From an uncultured Bacilli bacterium (GTDB taxonomy: Bacteria; Bacillota_I; Bacilli_A; RF39; UBA660): DNA of 64,000 nt. Positions 15,717 through 24,161 of the stretch are shown in pieces (position 1 is the first letter of the stretch; the number at the start of each line of letters is the position of its first letter). The DNA is taken from positions 1 to 64,000 of the forward strand of contig CAKOJN010000002.1 in the NCBI GenBank assembly GCA_934090685.1. Reading direction: 5' to 3'. The notes under the pieces were generated by a model. The model was not told where the DNA came from, made no database searches, and saw only the letters and a list, made by a program, of their open reading frames with translations. Position numbers and translations under genes: made by a program.

Positions 15717-18376
15717 TTTACTTTATTATATTCATTTTCTAAATCTATAAAGTGTTCTTTAAGATATTCTATGTCTTTATCTTTTGATTTTAATAAATGA
15801 ACATATGCTCTTTGTGCTAATTTAGTAAATCCTTTCTCTTTAGAAATTTTTTTGAATTCTTCTAGTGCATTGATATAGCCTTCTAAATCAATAAAGTTGT
15901 TATCTTTTATTTTATTAATTCTTTCGAAACAATGTACTAACTCGTTATTAACATTTTCTTTTCTGTCTTCTATGAATTCTCTTACAGTATTTATAGTTTC
16001 TTCAACTTTTGATTCTTCTTTTGGTTTTTCTTCTTCAATATCATTTTTCTCATCGATAAATTGTCTTTCAATTTCGGTGTTTTTTTCTATAATATTTTCG
16101 TTTTGACTTGCTTCTTTTTGATTATTTGACTTAGTTTCTTCAGTTGTTTCTTCATTTTTAATATCTTGTTTTTCATCATTAGCATTACTACTATCTATCA
16201 AAAACTTTTTAAGCATATTTTTTAGTGAAGCACCATTAACTGGCTTTGATAAATAATCATTAAATCCATATTTAAGATATTCTTCTTTAGAACCTTCCAT
16301 GGCATTCGCAGTTAATACTATAACTGGTGTATTAGTGTTTTTATCTTTTTCTATTTCTTTAATATGATTTAGAACCTCAACTCCGTCCATTTCAGGCATC
16401 ATATGATCTAAAAATACTATGTCATAATTATTATTTTTAAATAGTTCTAATGCTTCACTTCCTTTAGTACATGTATCAATCTTTGCATTAGTTTTCTTTA
16501 ATAATCCTTTGAATACAAGTAAGTTTGTTGAGTTATCATCGACCGCTAAAATATTAACATTTGGAATATTTAATTCATCTTTTGTATTAAGTGTATCTGC
16601 TGGTTTTTCTTCTTTTACAGTATCATGTACTACTTTTGATTCTACGATTGAGTTAGGAATTGTAACTTTGAAACATGATCCGACTCCCACATCACTTTCC
16701 ACAAAAATACTACCGTTCATTGCATCTACTAATTTTTTAGTAATCGCAAGACCAAGACCAGTTCCTTCAAACATTCTATTTTTATCTTCTTCAAGTCTTT
16801 TAAATGATGTAAATAAATTATTTTTATCTTCATTAGTAATTCCACATCCGGTATCTTTAACTGATATAATAATATTCACATTATTTTTATCGATACTTTC
16901 ATAATCAGTTGTCACTTTTATTTTACCAGCGTTTGTATATTTAAGTGAATTGTCCATAAGATTAAGAAGAATTTGCTCAATTCTCATTTTATCACCGTTT
17001 AAAACATCTGGTATTTCATCATTAATATCAACGTTTAGTTGTAATCCTTTTGCTTCAATTTTCTTTCTTAATAATTCAGTAGTACTTAAAATAGTTTCTT
17101 TTAAATTATAATTTGATTTATTAATATCTAGTTTTCCTGATTGTATTTTAGAAAAATCAAGCACATCATTTATAGTATTTAATAGACTTTTGCCGGCTTC
17201 ATCTATATTTCTAGAATAGTCTTTTATTAATTTCATGTCTGTTTCATTATAAAGCATTTCATTCATTCCTAGTACAACATTTAATGGTGTTCTAATCTCA
17301 TGAGATATATTTGCTAAGAAGTTTTCTTTTGCTTTACTTGCATTTTCTGCTTCTATTTTAGCAGTTTCTAATTCTGTTATCATTTTACTTTTTTCAGTTA
17401 AATCATATATAACAACTACATGACCAACTATATCACCATAATTATCTACAACTTTTTGTATTGATAATTCACATATTGAATTATTTAAACTACATTTATA
17501 TTCTTTACCAGTATTATTTTCATTTAATATTTCTTCATCACTATCAAATATATCTTCTATAATGACATTTGTATCATTCTTTGTTATACCAAGAAAATCA
17601 CATGCACTGTCACTTATTAATGATAGTTTATTTTGCGAATTGAAAACTATAATAGGAAAGTTAGATAAATGAAATATATATTGTGCGATATTTTCTACTG
17701 ATGTAGAGTTTTTCATTTCATAACTAAGAGCACTATATATTAAACATACTCCAAAGAATTGAGTAATTGTACTTCCTGGGAAAGAGACAAATCCTAATGC
17801 TGGAAGCACTGTATCTAAAGAAGCACCTATTATTAACATTATTACAAATAATACAATTGTTCTAAATGTAACTCTTTTCCTTTTTAAATTAGTTCTTTTT
17901 TTGAATCTTATAATAGTTACAATTATCATAATTACAACAAAGATAAAATAGATATTATATAGAGTTACCCAAAAGTTAGTTATAAAACTATATGCCATTC
18001 CATAACTAGTTAATTCAAATGATTGAACTTTTGGATCTATTATAAATGGATAAATAAAGAAACCGAATAGTCCAGTGTATTTTAACCATTTTTTTTCTTT
18101 ACTAGTAGAATCTGCTAGATAACCAAGTAATGTAAGTCCAAAATATATGTATGGAAAAACACCTATCATACCAAGACTTCTATATAACCATGCTTTGTCT
18201 GTTGTTTGTTGGATTATTAGAAAACCAAATCCTAAACTCCATATTGTACTGCTTATACAAAATAAAAGAAATCTTTTGTTTTTTTGATTCTTGGGATTTT
18301 TACTGTAATAGTTGTAACCTAAAAAGATTGAACATACAGCAAAGCCAAATATCATATAAGATAAAATAGAACTCAT
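15713..18376 (-). CDS. Hybrid sensor histidine kinase (7TM-PAS-HisKA-HATPase-REC)
   Basis: This is an 887-residue hybrid two-component kinase. Seven hydrophobic helices fill residues about 5-220, matching the bacterial 7TM histidine-kinase sensor region. A PAS-like domain spans about 235-325 and HisKA about 350-415, with phospho-acceptor His near 359 in NISHEIRTPLN. HATPase_c follows, with N-box NLMDNSLKY, G1 DTGCGI and G2 EGTGLGLAI. A receiver domain spans about 610-725, with Asp near 657 (VFLDHMMPEMDG) and SKPV. Then comes a very acidic Glu/Lys linker (about 730-810) and a final helical stretch that might be a decayed Hpt domain without a clear His. The start is ATG 18376, preceded by AAGGAG. 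No separate response regulator or Hpt gene is adjacent, so the output partner is unknown. Confidence 0.9.
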   Translation of the reverse strand: MSSILSYMIFGFAVCSIFLGYNYYSKNPKNQKNKRFLLFCISSTIWSLGFGFLIIQQTTDKAWLYRSLGMIGVFPYIYFGLTLLGYLADSTSKEKKWLKYTGLFGFFIYPFIIDPKVQSFELTSYGMAYSFITNFWVTLYNIYFIFVVIMIIVTIIRFKKRTNLKRKRVTFRTIVLFVIMLIIGASLDTVLPALGFVSFPGSTITQFFGVCLIYSALSYEMKNSTSVENIAQYIFHLSNFPIIVFNSQNKLSLISDSACDFLGITKNDTNVIIEDIFDSDEEILNENNTGKEYKCSLNNSICELSIQKVVDNYGDIVGHVVVIYDLTEKSKMITELETAKIEAENASKAKENFLANISHEIRTPLNVVLGMNEMLYNETDMKLIKDYSRNIDEAGKSLLNTINDVLDFSKIQSGKLDINKSNYNLKETILSTTELLRKKIEAKGLQLNVDINDEIPDVLNGDKMRIEQILLNLMDNSLKYTNAGKIKVTTDYESIDKNNVNIIISVKDTGCGITNEDKNNLFTSFKRLEEDKNRMFEGTGLGLAITKKLVDAMNGSIFVESDVGVGSCFKVTIPNSIVESKVVHDTVKEEKPADTLNTKDELNIPNVNILAVDDNSTNLLVFKGLLKKTNAKIDTCTKGSEALELFKNNNYDIVFLDHMMPEMDGVEVLNHIKEIEKDKNTNTPVIVLTANAMEGSKEEYLKYGFNDYLSKPVNGASLKNMLKKFLIDSSNANDEKQDIKNEETTEETKSNNQKEASQNENIIEKNTEIERQFIDEKNDIEEEKPKEESKVEETINTVREFIEDRKENVNNELVHCFERINKIKDNNFIDLEGYINALEEFKKISKEKGFTKLAQRAYVHLLKSKDKDIEYLKEHFIDLENEYNKVK

Positions 18377-18459
18377 TTTAGCCAACTCCTTATTATATAT
18401 ATAATATCATTAAAAGAGTATAATTACAATTAAATAGTGTTAATATTTATATAAAAAAA

Positions 18460-18471
18460 TATAATTAATTA
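18460..18471 (+). promoter_or_regulatory. -10 box abutting the mntP start (leaderless candidate)
   Basis: TATAAT (18460-18465) is five bases before the ATG at 18471, and no ribosome-binding site is present. Transcription would begin at or next to the A of ATG. The -35 is weak. Confidence 0.5.
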
Positions 18472-19025
18472 TGGTAAATATTAATATTTTTGAATTAGTT
18501 ATTATTGGAATTAGTCTTGCGATGGATGCAGTTGCTGTTTGTATTTGTAAAGGTCTTTCTATAAAGAAAATCACAAAGAAAAATGTTGTGCTTATAGCAA
18601 GCTATTTTGCTATATTTCAAGCAATAATGCCTATTATAGGATATATGCTTGGTAATACTTTTGAGAAATATATTGTATCTATTGATCATTGGGTTGCATT
18701 TTTGATATTACTGATTATTGGAATAAATATGCTTAGAAATATTAATAATAATTCATTTAATGATGATATAGATTTTATGACTTTGCTACCACTTGCGATT
18801 GCGACTAGTATAGACGCTTTAGCGGTAGGAATAACTTTAGCTTTTTTAGATTCAAATATACTTATATCTTCATTAATAATTGGTATAGTTACATTTATTT
18901 TAACTTCATTAGGAGTAGTAATAGGAAATAAATTCGGTAATAAATACGAAAAGAAGGCACAGATATTTGGTGCTTTGATATTAATAGCATTAAGTTTTAA
19001 AATATTACTAGAACATTTAGTATAA
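18471..19025 (+). CDS. mntP: Manganese efflux pump MntP
   Basis: This is a 184-residue membrane protein of the MntP (YebN, DUF204) family, which exports manganese. Six hydrophobic helices fall into two repeats, each with a conserved Asp motif: SLAMDAVAVCICKGL near residue 15 and ATSIDALAVGITLAFL near residue 107. These acids form the metal path in characterised members. Length is normal. It is divergent from the histidine kinase gene and has no ribosome-binding site, with a TATAAT only five bases before the ATG, so it may be read from a leaderless mRNA. The 94-bp gap to the kinase start is too short to hold a yybP-ykoY manganese riboswitch on this side. Confidence 0.85.
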   Translation: MVNINIFELVIIGISLAMDAVAVCICKGLSIKKITKKNVVLIASYFAIFQAIMPIIGYMLGNTFEKYIVSIDHWVAFLILLIIGINMLRNINNNSFNDDIDFMTLLPLAIATSIDALAVGITLAFLDSNILISSLIIGIVTFILTSLGVVIGNKFGNKYEKKAQIFGALILIALSFKILLEHLV

Positions 19026-19055
19026 TTATGTTAGAATAATTGCCAGGTGATGTTT

Positions 19056-20408
19056 ATGGAAGTTCCTTTTGAATACTTATGTTTATTAGCATTAGAACGT
19101 TTATCAAAATATGAAAATATAAGACATATTAAAATAGAAACTTTATCAAAATATATTGAATGTATTAAAAAAGAATTTATGATTAGTTTTAATAGTGGAG
19201 AACCAGCATACAATGAAAAGGGTATTAAAAGAAATTTTAAATTTGAAAGTTTTGATTTTGATGAAAAATTAAATGACTTACTTAATGATTATGGAGATAT
19301 AGTATATTTAGATGGCAATAATTTAGTATTAGATGATTCAATTGATTATGATATGTTAGAAGGCATTTTAGATGAATTTAATGTCTCTACCAGATTTAAA
19401 ATTGTTTTTTTTAATGATAGTTGTCGTAAAATATTAGATATTAATACTATTTTAGGAACTTTAATGAGTTATAGTTTATTTGAAAGTCAGTTGCAAGAAA
19501 AATATATTAAATTACCTTTTTCAACAGATAGAAAAAAAGCATTATCAGAACTTAAGTCTTTAATGATATTTAGAGAGTTGTTTCTTAATAAATTAAAGTC
19601 ATTAAGTAGATCTGAATTAGAATGTTATTATGATGAGTCAAATGAATTTATTAATATGAGTCAAGATGATTATATTGACTATCCAATTAATTTAAATTTT
19701 TGGTATCAAAGTATGTATTATGATAGTGATGAACCACGTGAAATAGATGATATTTTATATGATATATATCTATATTCTTTATTTAGTAAAAATGATATTA
19801 GTTCTGTAAAAATTGGTATGGAAATAAGTAAAATATATTCAGGAAGTTTAGATACTTCTGAAGATGTTGATTATTTTTTTAAAGAATTTCTTGATCAAAT
19901 ACCTGATATTGATTCTGATAATTTTTTAGATAATGATGTTTCTGATGAATTTATAGATGATGATTCAGGAATTATAGTGACTGATGAAAAATTGGATTAT
20001 TTATTTTATTTAACATTAATAAAAAAGATAGATGAGTTTGTTTTGAAATATGGAGGTTCTAGTGAACTAATTGTTAAAAGACAAAGATTATTATATTCTT
20101 TAGATAATTCTAGTCTTTGCTTATATGAAGATGGTAATATTGATAATATGTTAGAGGAACTTAAAGAACAAGCAGACGATTTTAGATTACCTTTTTATAA
20201 AACCATTATTTATTTTTTAACAGAAGAAGTATTTAATAATAAAATGGATAATAATACTATTATAAAATTATTATTGATATCATCTTATTATGAGATTACA
20301 AATGATGAAAAGATTAAAATGTTATTTAGTAAAAATGCTAATAATAGATATTATGATTTATTTGAAAGAATTGTATTTAAAGATGAAAAAACATTATCGC
20401 TCGGATAA
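19056..20408 (+). CDS. Hypothetical acidic protein
   Basis: This 450-residue soluble protein does not match a family I recognise. It is rich in Asp, Glu, Leu and Ile, is probably all-helical, and has strongly acidic patches (for instance DNFLDNDVSDEFIDDDSG near residue 290-310). There is no signal peptide or membrane helix. The start is ATG 19056, five bases after GGTGAT (19046-19051); two other starts lie upstream but overlap that site. It follows mntP by 30 bp on the same strand, so read-through is possible. Its last codons form one arm of a strong terminator shared with the convergent permease gene. No function is proposed. Confidence 0.6.
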   Translation: MEVPFEYLCLLALERLSKYENIRHIKIETLSKYIECIKKEFMISFNSGEPAYNEKGIKRNFKFESFDFDEKLNDLLNDYGDIVYLDGNNLVLDDSIDYDMLEGILDEFNVSTRFKIVFFNDSCRKILDINTILGTLMSYSLFESQLQEKYIKLPFSTDRKKALSELKSLMIFRELFLNKLKSLSRSELECYYDESNEFINMSQDDYIDYPINLNFWYQSMYYDSDEPREIDDILYDIYLYSLFSKNDISSVKIGMEISKIYSGSLDTSEDVDYFFKEFLDQIPDIDSDNFLDNDVSDEFIDDDSGIIVTDEKLDYLFYLTLIKKIDEFVLKYGGSSELIVKRQRLLYSLDNSSLCLYEDGNIDNMLEELKEQADDFRLPFYKTIIYFLTEEVFNNKMDNNTIIKLLLISSYYEITNDEKIKMLFSKNANNRYYDLFERIVFKDEKTLSLG

Positions 20409-20419
20409 TGTTTTATTTT
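20387..20419. terminator. Bidirectional terminator between convergent genes
   Basis: AAACATTATC-GCTCG-GATAATGTTT is followed by TATTTTG, with an A-run on the left side. It overlaps the TAA stop of the upstream gene and lies just beyond the permease stop. Confidence 0.75.
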
Positions 20420-20420
20420 G

Positions 20421-21920
20421 TTATAAAATAGTTGGAACTAAAAAGTATATTAAGAATAATACAACAACTATCAAAGTAACTATCGTAATTTCTGATTTAG
20501 GTTTTTCTTTTTTCTTTTTAAATTTATATAAAATTAAATCTGATAAATAAATAATGCTATCAATAATAAAGAACATAAGTATACCCATACCAATACCATC
20601 AGTAATAGAATATCCAAGAATCATAGTAATTATTGTAATAAATGATGGTACTGCATTTTTAACATTGTCAAAATCAATATTAGTTACATTTTTCATCATT
20701 AGTACACCAACGTAGATTAATGCACTAGCAGCAGCAGCTGATGGGATAAAAGCAAATATTGGAAATAAGAATATTGCTAAAAAGAATAATATCGCAACGA
20801 CTAAAGCAGTAAGGCCAGTTTTACCTCCTTGCGCAACACCTGTTCCACTTTCAACAAATGTGGTAACTGTACTAGTACCAAGTACGGCACCAATCATAGT
20901 AGCAGTACTATCTGATATCATTATTTTATCGTAGTTTAATGGTTTTCCATCTTTTTCAATAAGGTTTGCATTTTGACAGCATCCGACACAAGTTCCCATT
21001 GTATCAAACATATCAATCATAGCAAATGTAATAGTAAGCATTATGCATGTAAGAAGTGAACCTTCTGGAAAATTAAATCCTTTTATAAATGATAAGAATA
21101 CTGTGTTATCTCCACTAAAGAATGCTTGAAAATTTTCCCAGAACTTCCAAGAAATCCCATCTACTTTACCAGTTAGTATGTCTAGATTTGCAACACCTAA
21201 TGGAATAGATAGAATAGTTGATGCTAGTATACCTATTATTATTGAACCTTTAACATTATAATGAGATAGTACTGTTATAATTATTAAACCAAATATAGCA
21301 ACAATCGCACTACAACAAACACCGCCTTTTGCCCATAATTCTGTATTATTAAAGTCAACTAATTGTAGTAGAGTAAATTTATTGTCAATGATTATATGAG
21401 CGTTTTGAAGACCTATAAACGCTATGAATAGTCCAATGCCTACTGGAATACTAAGTCTTATTGCTTTTGGCATTCCATCAAATATTTTTTCTCTTAAAGA
21501 AATCTTTTTTCCGTGTTTGTCTCTACCACATGGAATAACAGATAATAATAAGAATATTATTCCACTAACAAGCACAAGAGACATAGCATTTCCATAAGAA
21601 AATGTAAATCCCATAGCACCACCAATTATAGAACCAACCATTGCATTAAGTCCCATACCTGGTGCTTGGGCAAGTGGCATTTTGGCTAAGAATGCCATTA
21701 AAAGAGTGCCAATAACAGCTCCAAGAGCGGTAGCAATAAATACGCTAGAAAATCTCGGATCAGAAGTACCACCCCAAAGAATGTTATTTGGGTTTACTGT
21801 AAGTATGTAGGCCATCGCAAGAAAAGTAGTGATTCCTGCAAATACTTCAATTTTAACACTAGATTTATATTTACTAATGTTGAAAAAAGAATCTAATTTG
21901 CTTCTTTTTGTTTTTTTCAA
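20421..21920 (-). CDS. pbuG: Guanine/hypoxanthine permease (AzgA/PbuG-like NCS2 family)
   Basis: This is a 499-residue purine transporter of the AzgA/PbuG branch of the NCS2 family, importing guanine or hypoxanthine. It has about 12-14 hydrophobic segments. Family motifs are present: FLAMAYILTVNP near residue 35, AQAPGMGLNAM near 95, MFDTMGTCVG near 305 and ESGTGVAQGGKTGLTAL near 365. The start is TTG 21920, set five bases after a GGAGGTG site (21926-21932). Open frame continues upstream only through the riboswitch terminator, so longer starts are not credible. A guanine-class riboswitch with its own terminator precedes it, so high guanine should switch the gene off. That agrees with the transporter's family and gives the substrate call extra weight. 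Confidence 0.88.
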   Translation of the reverse strand: MKKTKRSKLDSFFNISKYKSSVKIEVFAGITTFLAMAYILTVNPNNILWGGTSDPRFSSVFIATALGAVIGTLLMAFLAKMPLAQAPGMGLNAMVGSIIGGAMGFTFSYGNAMSLVLVSGIIFLLLSVIPCGRDKHGKKISLREKIFDGMPKAIRLSIPVGIGLFIAFIGLQNAHIIIDNKFTLLQLVDFNNTELWAKGGVCCSAIVAIFGLIIITVLSHYNVKGSIIIGILASTILSIPLGVANLDILTGKVDGISWKFWENFQAFFSGDNTVFLSFIKGFNFPEGSLLTCIMLTITFAMIDMFDTMGTCVGCCQNANLIEKDGKPLNYDKIMISDSTATMIGAVLGTSTVTTFVESGTGVAQGGKTGLTALVVAILFFLAIFLFPIFAFIPSAAAASALIYVGVLMMKNVTNIDFDNVKNAVPSFITIITMILGYSITDGIGMGILMFFIIDSIIYLSDLILYKFKKKKEKPKSEITIVTLIVVVLFLIYFLVPTIL

Positions 21921-21946
21921 AAAAACACCTCCATTATATTTTTGAA

Positions 21947-21979
21947 AATAAAAAATCTTACACATTTTTCTATGTAAGA
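21947..21979 (-). terminator. Riboswitch-controlled terminator
   Basis: On the minus strand CTTACATA-GAAAAA-TGTGTAAG (8 bp with one G-U) is followed by ATTTTTTATTTT. The bases TAGTC and CATAG in its 5' arm can pair instead with GACTA/CTATG in the riboswitch P1 3' strand, giving an antiterminator when no ligand is bound. Confidence 0.75.
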
Positions 21980-22020
21980 CTACAAAAGCAAATATAAAAA
22001 GAATAAACATGATGAAGTGC

Positions 22021-22089
22021 TGTCATAGTCCATTCAATTTTGGGAACGGGTAGAAACATTTGAACCATTTTTTCAAATATATATGACTG
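22021..22089 (-). promoter_or_regulatory. Purine riboswitch, guanine class
   Basis: Read on the minus strand, the aptamer has P1 GTCATA/TATGAC, J1/2 TATATT, P2 TTTGAA/TTCAAA with loop AAAATGG, the hallmark J2/3 GTTTCTACC, P3 CCGTTC/GAATGG with loop CCAAAATT, and J3/1 ACTATGA. The GG of loop 2 and CC of loop 3 can form the kissing contact. The specificity base in J3/1 (the C in ACTAT) is the one seen in guanine/hypoxanthine rather than adenine aptamers. Loop 3 is less conserved than usual (consensus CCGTAA). It sits upstream of a terminator and the purine permease gene, so it is an off-switch. Confidence 0.88.
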
Positions 22090-22104
22090 TTTATTTTCAA
22101 CATA

Positions 22105-22133
22105 ATTATTTCATATTTTTATTTTAAAATCAA
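22105..22133 (-). promoter_or_regulatory. Probable promoter of the riboswitch-permease unit
   Basis: On the minus strand TTGATT, a 17-bp spacer and AATAAT lie just upstream of the aptamer. Confidence 0.45.
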
Positions 22134-22150
22134 CAATAATTATTAATTAA

Positions 22151-22179
22151 TTGAATTTTTATTTTATATCGTGTATACT
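22151..22179 (+). promoter_or_regulatory. Sigma-70 type promoter
   Basis: TTGAAT, a 17-bp spacer and TATACT lie upstream of the small membrane protein gene at 22222. The same two boxes and spacer occur at 27588-27616. Confidence 0.65.
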
Positions 22180-22221
22180 ATAAGTAGAATATTAGGTTAA
22201 AAAAATGAGAGGAGAAGTAAA

Positions 22222-22545
22222 GTGAGTGAGAAAGGTAAAGCTATCTTAGCATATGTGTTAACTTGGATTGGGGGATTAATTGTATTATATGGAATGAAAG
22301 ATAATACCAAAAATACAAAAATTCATGCAGCACAAGCAATAGTTATTGGTATTGGTTATACAGCAGTATTTGCAATATATAGAATGATTCCTATATACAT
22401 TCCATTCTTTTCAACAATAGTATATGGATTATATATAGTTCTTATAATCATTGGTATAGTAAAAGCAAATAATAATGAAAATCCAGAATTACCAGTAATT
22501 GGTCAAATTGCGATGTCATTATTTGAGAAAAAAATAAATGAATAA
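22222..22545 (+). CDS. Small membrane protein, DUF4870-like
   Basis: This is a 107-residue membrane protein with three hydrophobic segments: about residues 7-23 (ILAYVLTWIGGLIVLYG), 37-53 (AIVIGIGYTAVFAIYRM) and 56-78. It ends in a short polar tail (NENPELPVIGQIAMSLFEKK). This layout and the closing 'lP.iG.ia' pattern resemble the DUF4870 / Tic20-like small membrane proteins common in Firmicutes, whose function is not known. It starts at GTG 22222 after GAGGAG. It has its own promoter at 22151-22179 and a probable terminator, so it is likely expressed alone. The family call is moderate and the gene call is good. Confidence 0.65.
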   Translation: MSEKGKAILAYVLTWIGGLIVLYGMKDNTKNTKIHAAQAIVIGIGYTAVFAIYRMIPIYIPFFSTIVYGLYIVLIIIGIVKANNNENPELPVIGQIAMSLFEKKINE

Positions 22546-22581
22546 AAATATATAGGAGTAATGCTCAAATATATTTTTTTA
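22546..22581 (+). terminator. Possible terminator
   Basis: AAATATAT pairs with ATATATTT around a GAG/CTC inner stem and is followed by a T-run. The stem is A-T only at its base. Confidence 0.45.
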
Positions 22582-22637
22582 TTTGATAATGGAAATATTG
22601 TTTTTTTTAAATCAATAATTTATAATATTAGTAGGAG

Positions 22638-22799
22638 AAGTGAAAGAAAAAGGAACTGATATTATAGATGAATTAACAGATCTATATATGGAAATTACTT
22701 CTGATATAAAAAAGAAATATATAATAGATTTAAATGTGTTATTAAATGTACACTTGATGCATCAAAAACTTGTAGTATTAATAAGGCATGTTAGTAGGT
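22638..22799 (+). pseudogene. Possible small frameshifted gene
   Basis: An AGGAG site at 22632-22636 leads into a short frame (GTG 22638, KEKGTDIIDELTDLYMEI..). After an A-rich run near 22705, the plausible protein continues in another frame as KCVIKCTLDASKTCSINKAC and stops at TAG near 22795. The Cys-rich ending reads like coding sequence. One reading frame alone gives about 53 residues ending in unlikely sequence. A one-base change in the A-run would join the two into a protein of about 50 residues. It may be a decayed gene, a sequencing indel, or a chance reading. Nothing else is seen between 22582 and 22804. Confidence 0.3.
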
Positions 22800-22804
22800 G
22801 AAAT

Positions 22805-23674
22805 ATGGAACTTATAAAACTTGGTGATAAAACTTATTATATTAAAAATAATACTAATATAGGTGTATATAAATTAAATGATACTGATGTTGTTTTAATA
22901 GACTCTGGTTTAGATGAATCTGTTTCTAGAAAAATACTAAGAATAATAAATGATAATAATTGGAATATAAAATATATTATTAATACCCATTCTCATGCTG
23001 ATCATACAGGAGGTAACAATTTTCTTCAATCAAGAACTAACTGTAAGATTTATGCGTCTGAAATTGAATGTGATATTACAAATCATCCAATAATTGAACC
23101 CATATACCTATATGGTTCTTATCCATTTAAAGAATTAAGAAATAAATTTTTTGAAGCAAAACCATCTAATTGTGAAAAATTAGTTGACATAGATGGACTT
23201 GAATATTTTACATTAACTGGTCATTCATTTGACATGATAGGTATAAAGACAAGTGACAATGTTTATTTTATTGGTGATTCATTATTTGATGAAAACACTA
23301 TTAATAAATATCATATTTCATATTTGAATAATGTATCTGAATTTATTAATTCGTTAGATAAGTTATCTGAAATAAATGGACTTTTTGTACCATCTCATGG
23401 TGAAGTTTCAGATGATATTCATTCTTTAATCAAGCTTAATAAAGATAAGACAAATGAGATACTTAATAAAATATTACTAATATGTAAAGATAGTATTACA
23501 CTAGAAGATATAGTTAAAGATTTATTTGACATATATAGTTTACAAATGAACTTAACACAATATTATTTAATTAGTTCAACTATAAAAGCATATTTATCAT
23601 ATTTAATTGATGAGGATAAAGTCGAATATGAATTTATAAACAATAAAATGTATTTTAAAAGTATTTGCCAATAA
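22805..23674 (+). CDS. MBL-fold metallo-hydrolase
   Basis: This is a 289-residue metallo-beta-lactamase-fold hydrolase. The first 210 residues carry the metal motifs: NTHSHADHTGGN near residues 61-72 (HxHxDH), the third His in LTGHSFDMIG, the bridging Asp in YFIGDSLFD and the last His in VPSHGEV. The C-terminal 80 residues are helical (KILLICKDSITLEDIVKDLF, then STIKAYLSYLIDED) and resemble the winged-helix-like extension of glyoxalase II/LACTB2-type members. It has no signal peptide and is cytoplasmic. AGGTGA precedes the ATG. The substrate cannot be named: the fold covers thioesters, nucleic acids and other esters. Confidence 0.8.
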   Translation: MELIKLGDKTYYIKNNTNIGVYKLNDTDVVLIDSGLDESVSRKILRIINDNNWNIKYIINTHSHADHTGGNNFLQSRTNCKIYASEIECDITNHPIIEPIYLYGSYPFKELRNKFFEAKPSNCEKLVDIDGLEYFTLTGHSFDMIGIKTSDNVYFIGDSLFDENTINKYHISYLNNVSEFINSLDKLSEINGLFVPSHGEVSDDIHSLIKLNKDKTNEILNKILLICKDSITLEDIVKDLFDIYSLQMNLTQYYLISSTIKAYLSYLIDEDKVEYEFINNKMYFKSICQ

Positions 23675-23724
23675 TTGGAATTTTATATAACTAAAAAATA
23701 AACAAAATAATACTAGGTGATCTT

Positions 23725-24114
23725 ATAAAAAACTTAATATTAAAATTGTTTATTTTATTTTGTTTATTCTTTTTATTTAATATTAGTGATATAGATTCAG
23801 AAAATGAAAAGAAACTCATTTATGATGTGTCTAAGTTATATGAAGAGAATAATCATTTAATATATTTTAAAGATTTAAATTCTAATGATATTTATAAGTT
23901 TAAAAAATACAATATTCAAATATTAAGTTATTTAATAGATGGCAAAAAATATTATGCAAGAAATAATGAAATACTTGTAAATGAATACACAAAGGAAATG
24001 AATCAAGAGAAAAAAGCACTTTATAAAATAAATGGTGTTAAAATTAATGCATTGAATGTTGTTTGTACTGTTGAAGAACTAATTAAAATTGAACATGATT
24101 TTAATATATATTAG
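23725..24114 (+). CDS. Small secreted or anchored protein with apparent ATA start
   Basis: This is a hypothetical protein of about 129 residues. A good AGGTGAT site (23715-23721) is followed three bases later by ATA AAA AAC TTA ATA TTA AAA, which would read MKNLILKLFILFCLFFLF, a normal signal peptide or N-terminal anchor. The first ATG-like alternative in frame is TTG 23746, 25 bases from the ribosome site. So either AUA is the start codon, which is very rare, or the start has mutated from ATG. The mature part is polar (KLIYDVSKLYEENNHLIYF) and has no known domain. Its last codons form half of a terminator. Expression is uncertain if AUA is not used. Confidence 0.55.
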   Translation: MKNLILKLFILFCLFFLFNISDIDSENEKKLIYDVSKLYEENNHLIYFKDLNSNDIYKFKKYNIQILSYLIDGKKYYARNNEILVNEYTKEMNQEKKALYKINGVKINALNVVCTVEELIKIEHDFNIY

Positions 24115-24126
24115 TTCTTTTTTTTA
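24074..24126 (+). terminator. Terminator overlapping the gene end
   Basis: AAGAACTAAT (24074-24083) pairs with ATTAGTTCTT (24110-24119), with further AAAAT/ATTTT pairing inside, followed by a T-run to 24125. Confidence 0.7.
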
Positions 24127-24161
24127 TTTTAAAAATGTAATATAATATACTTGGTGATGAT

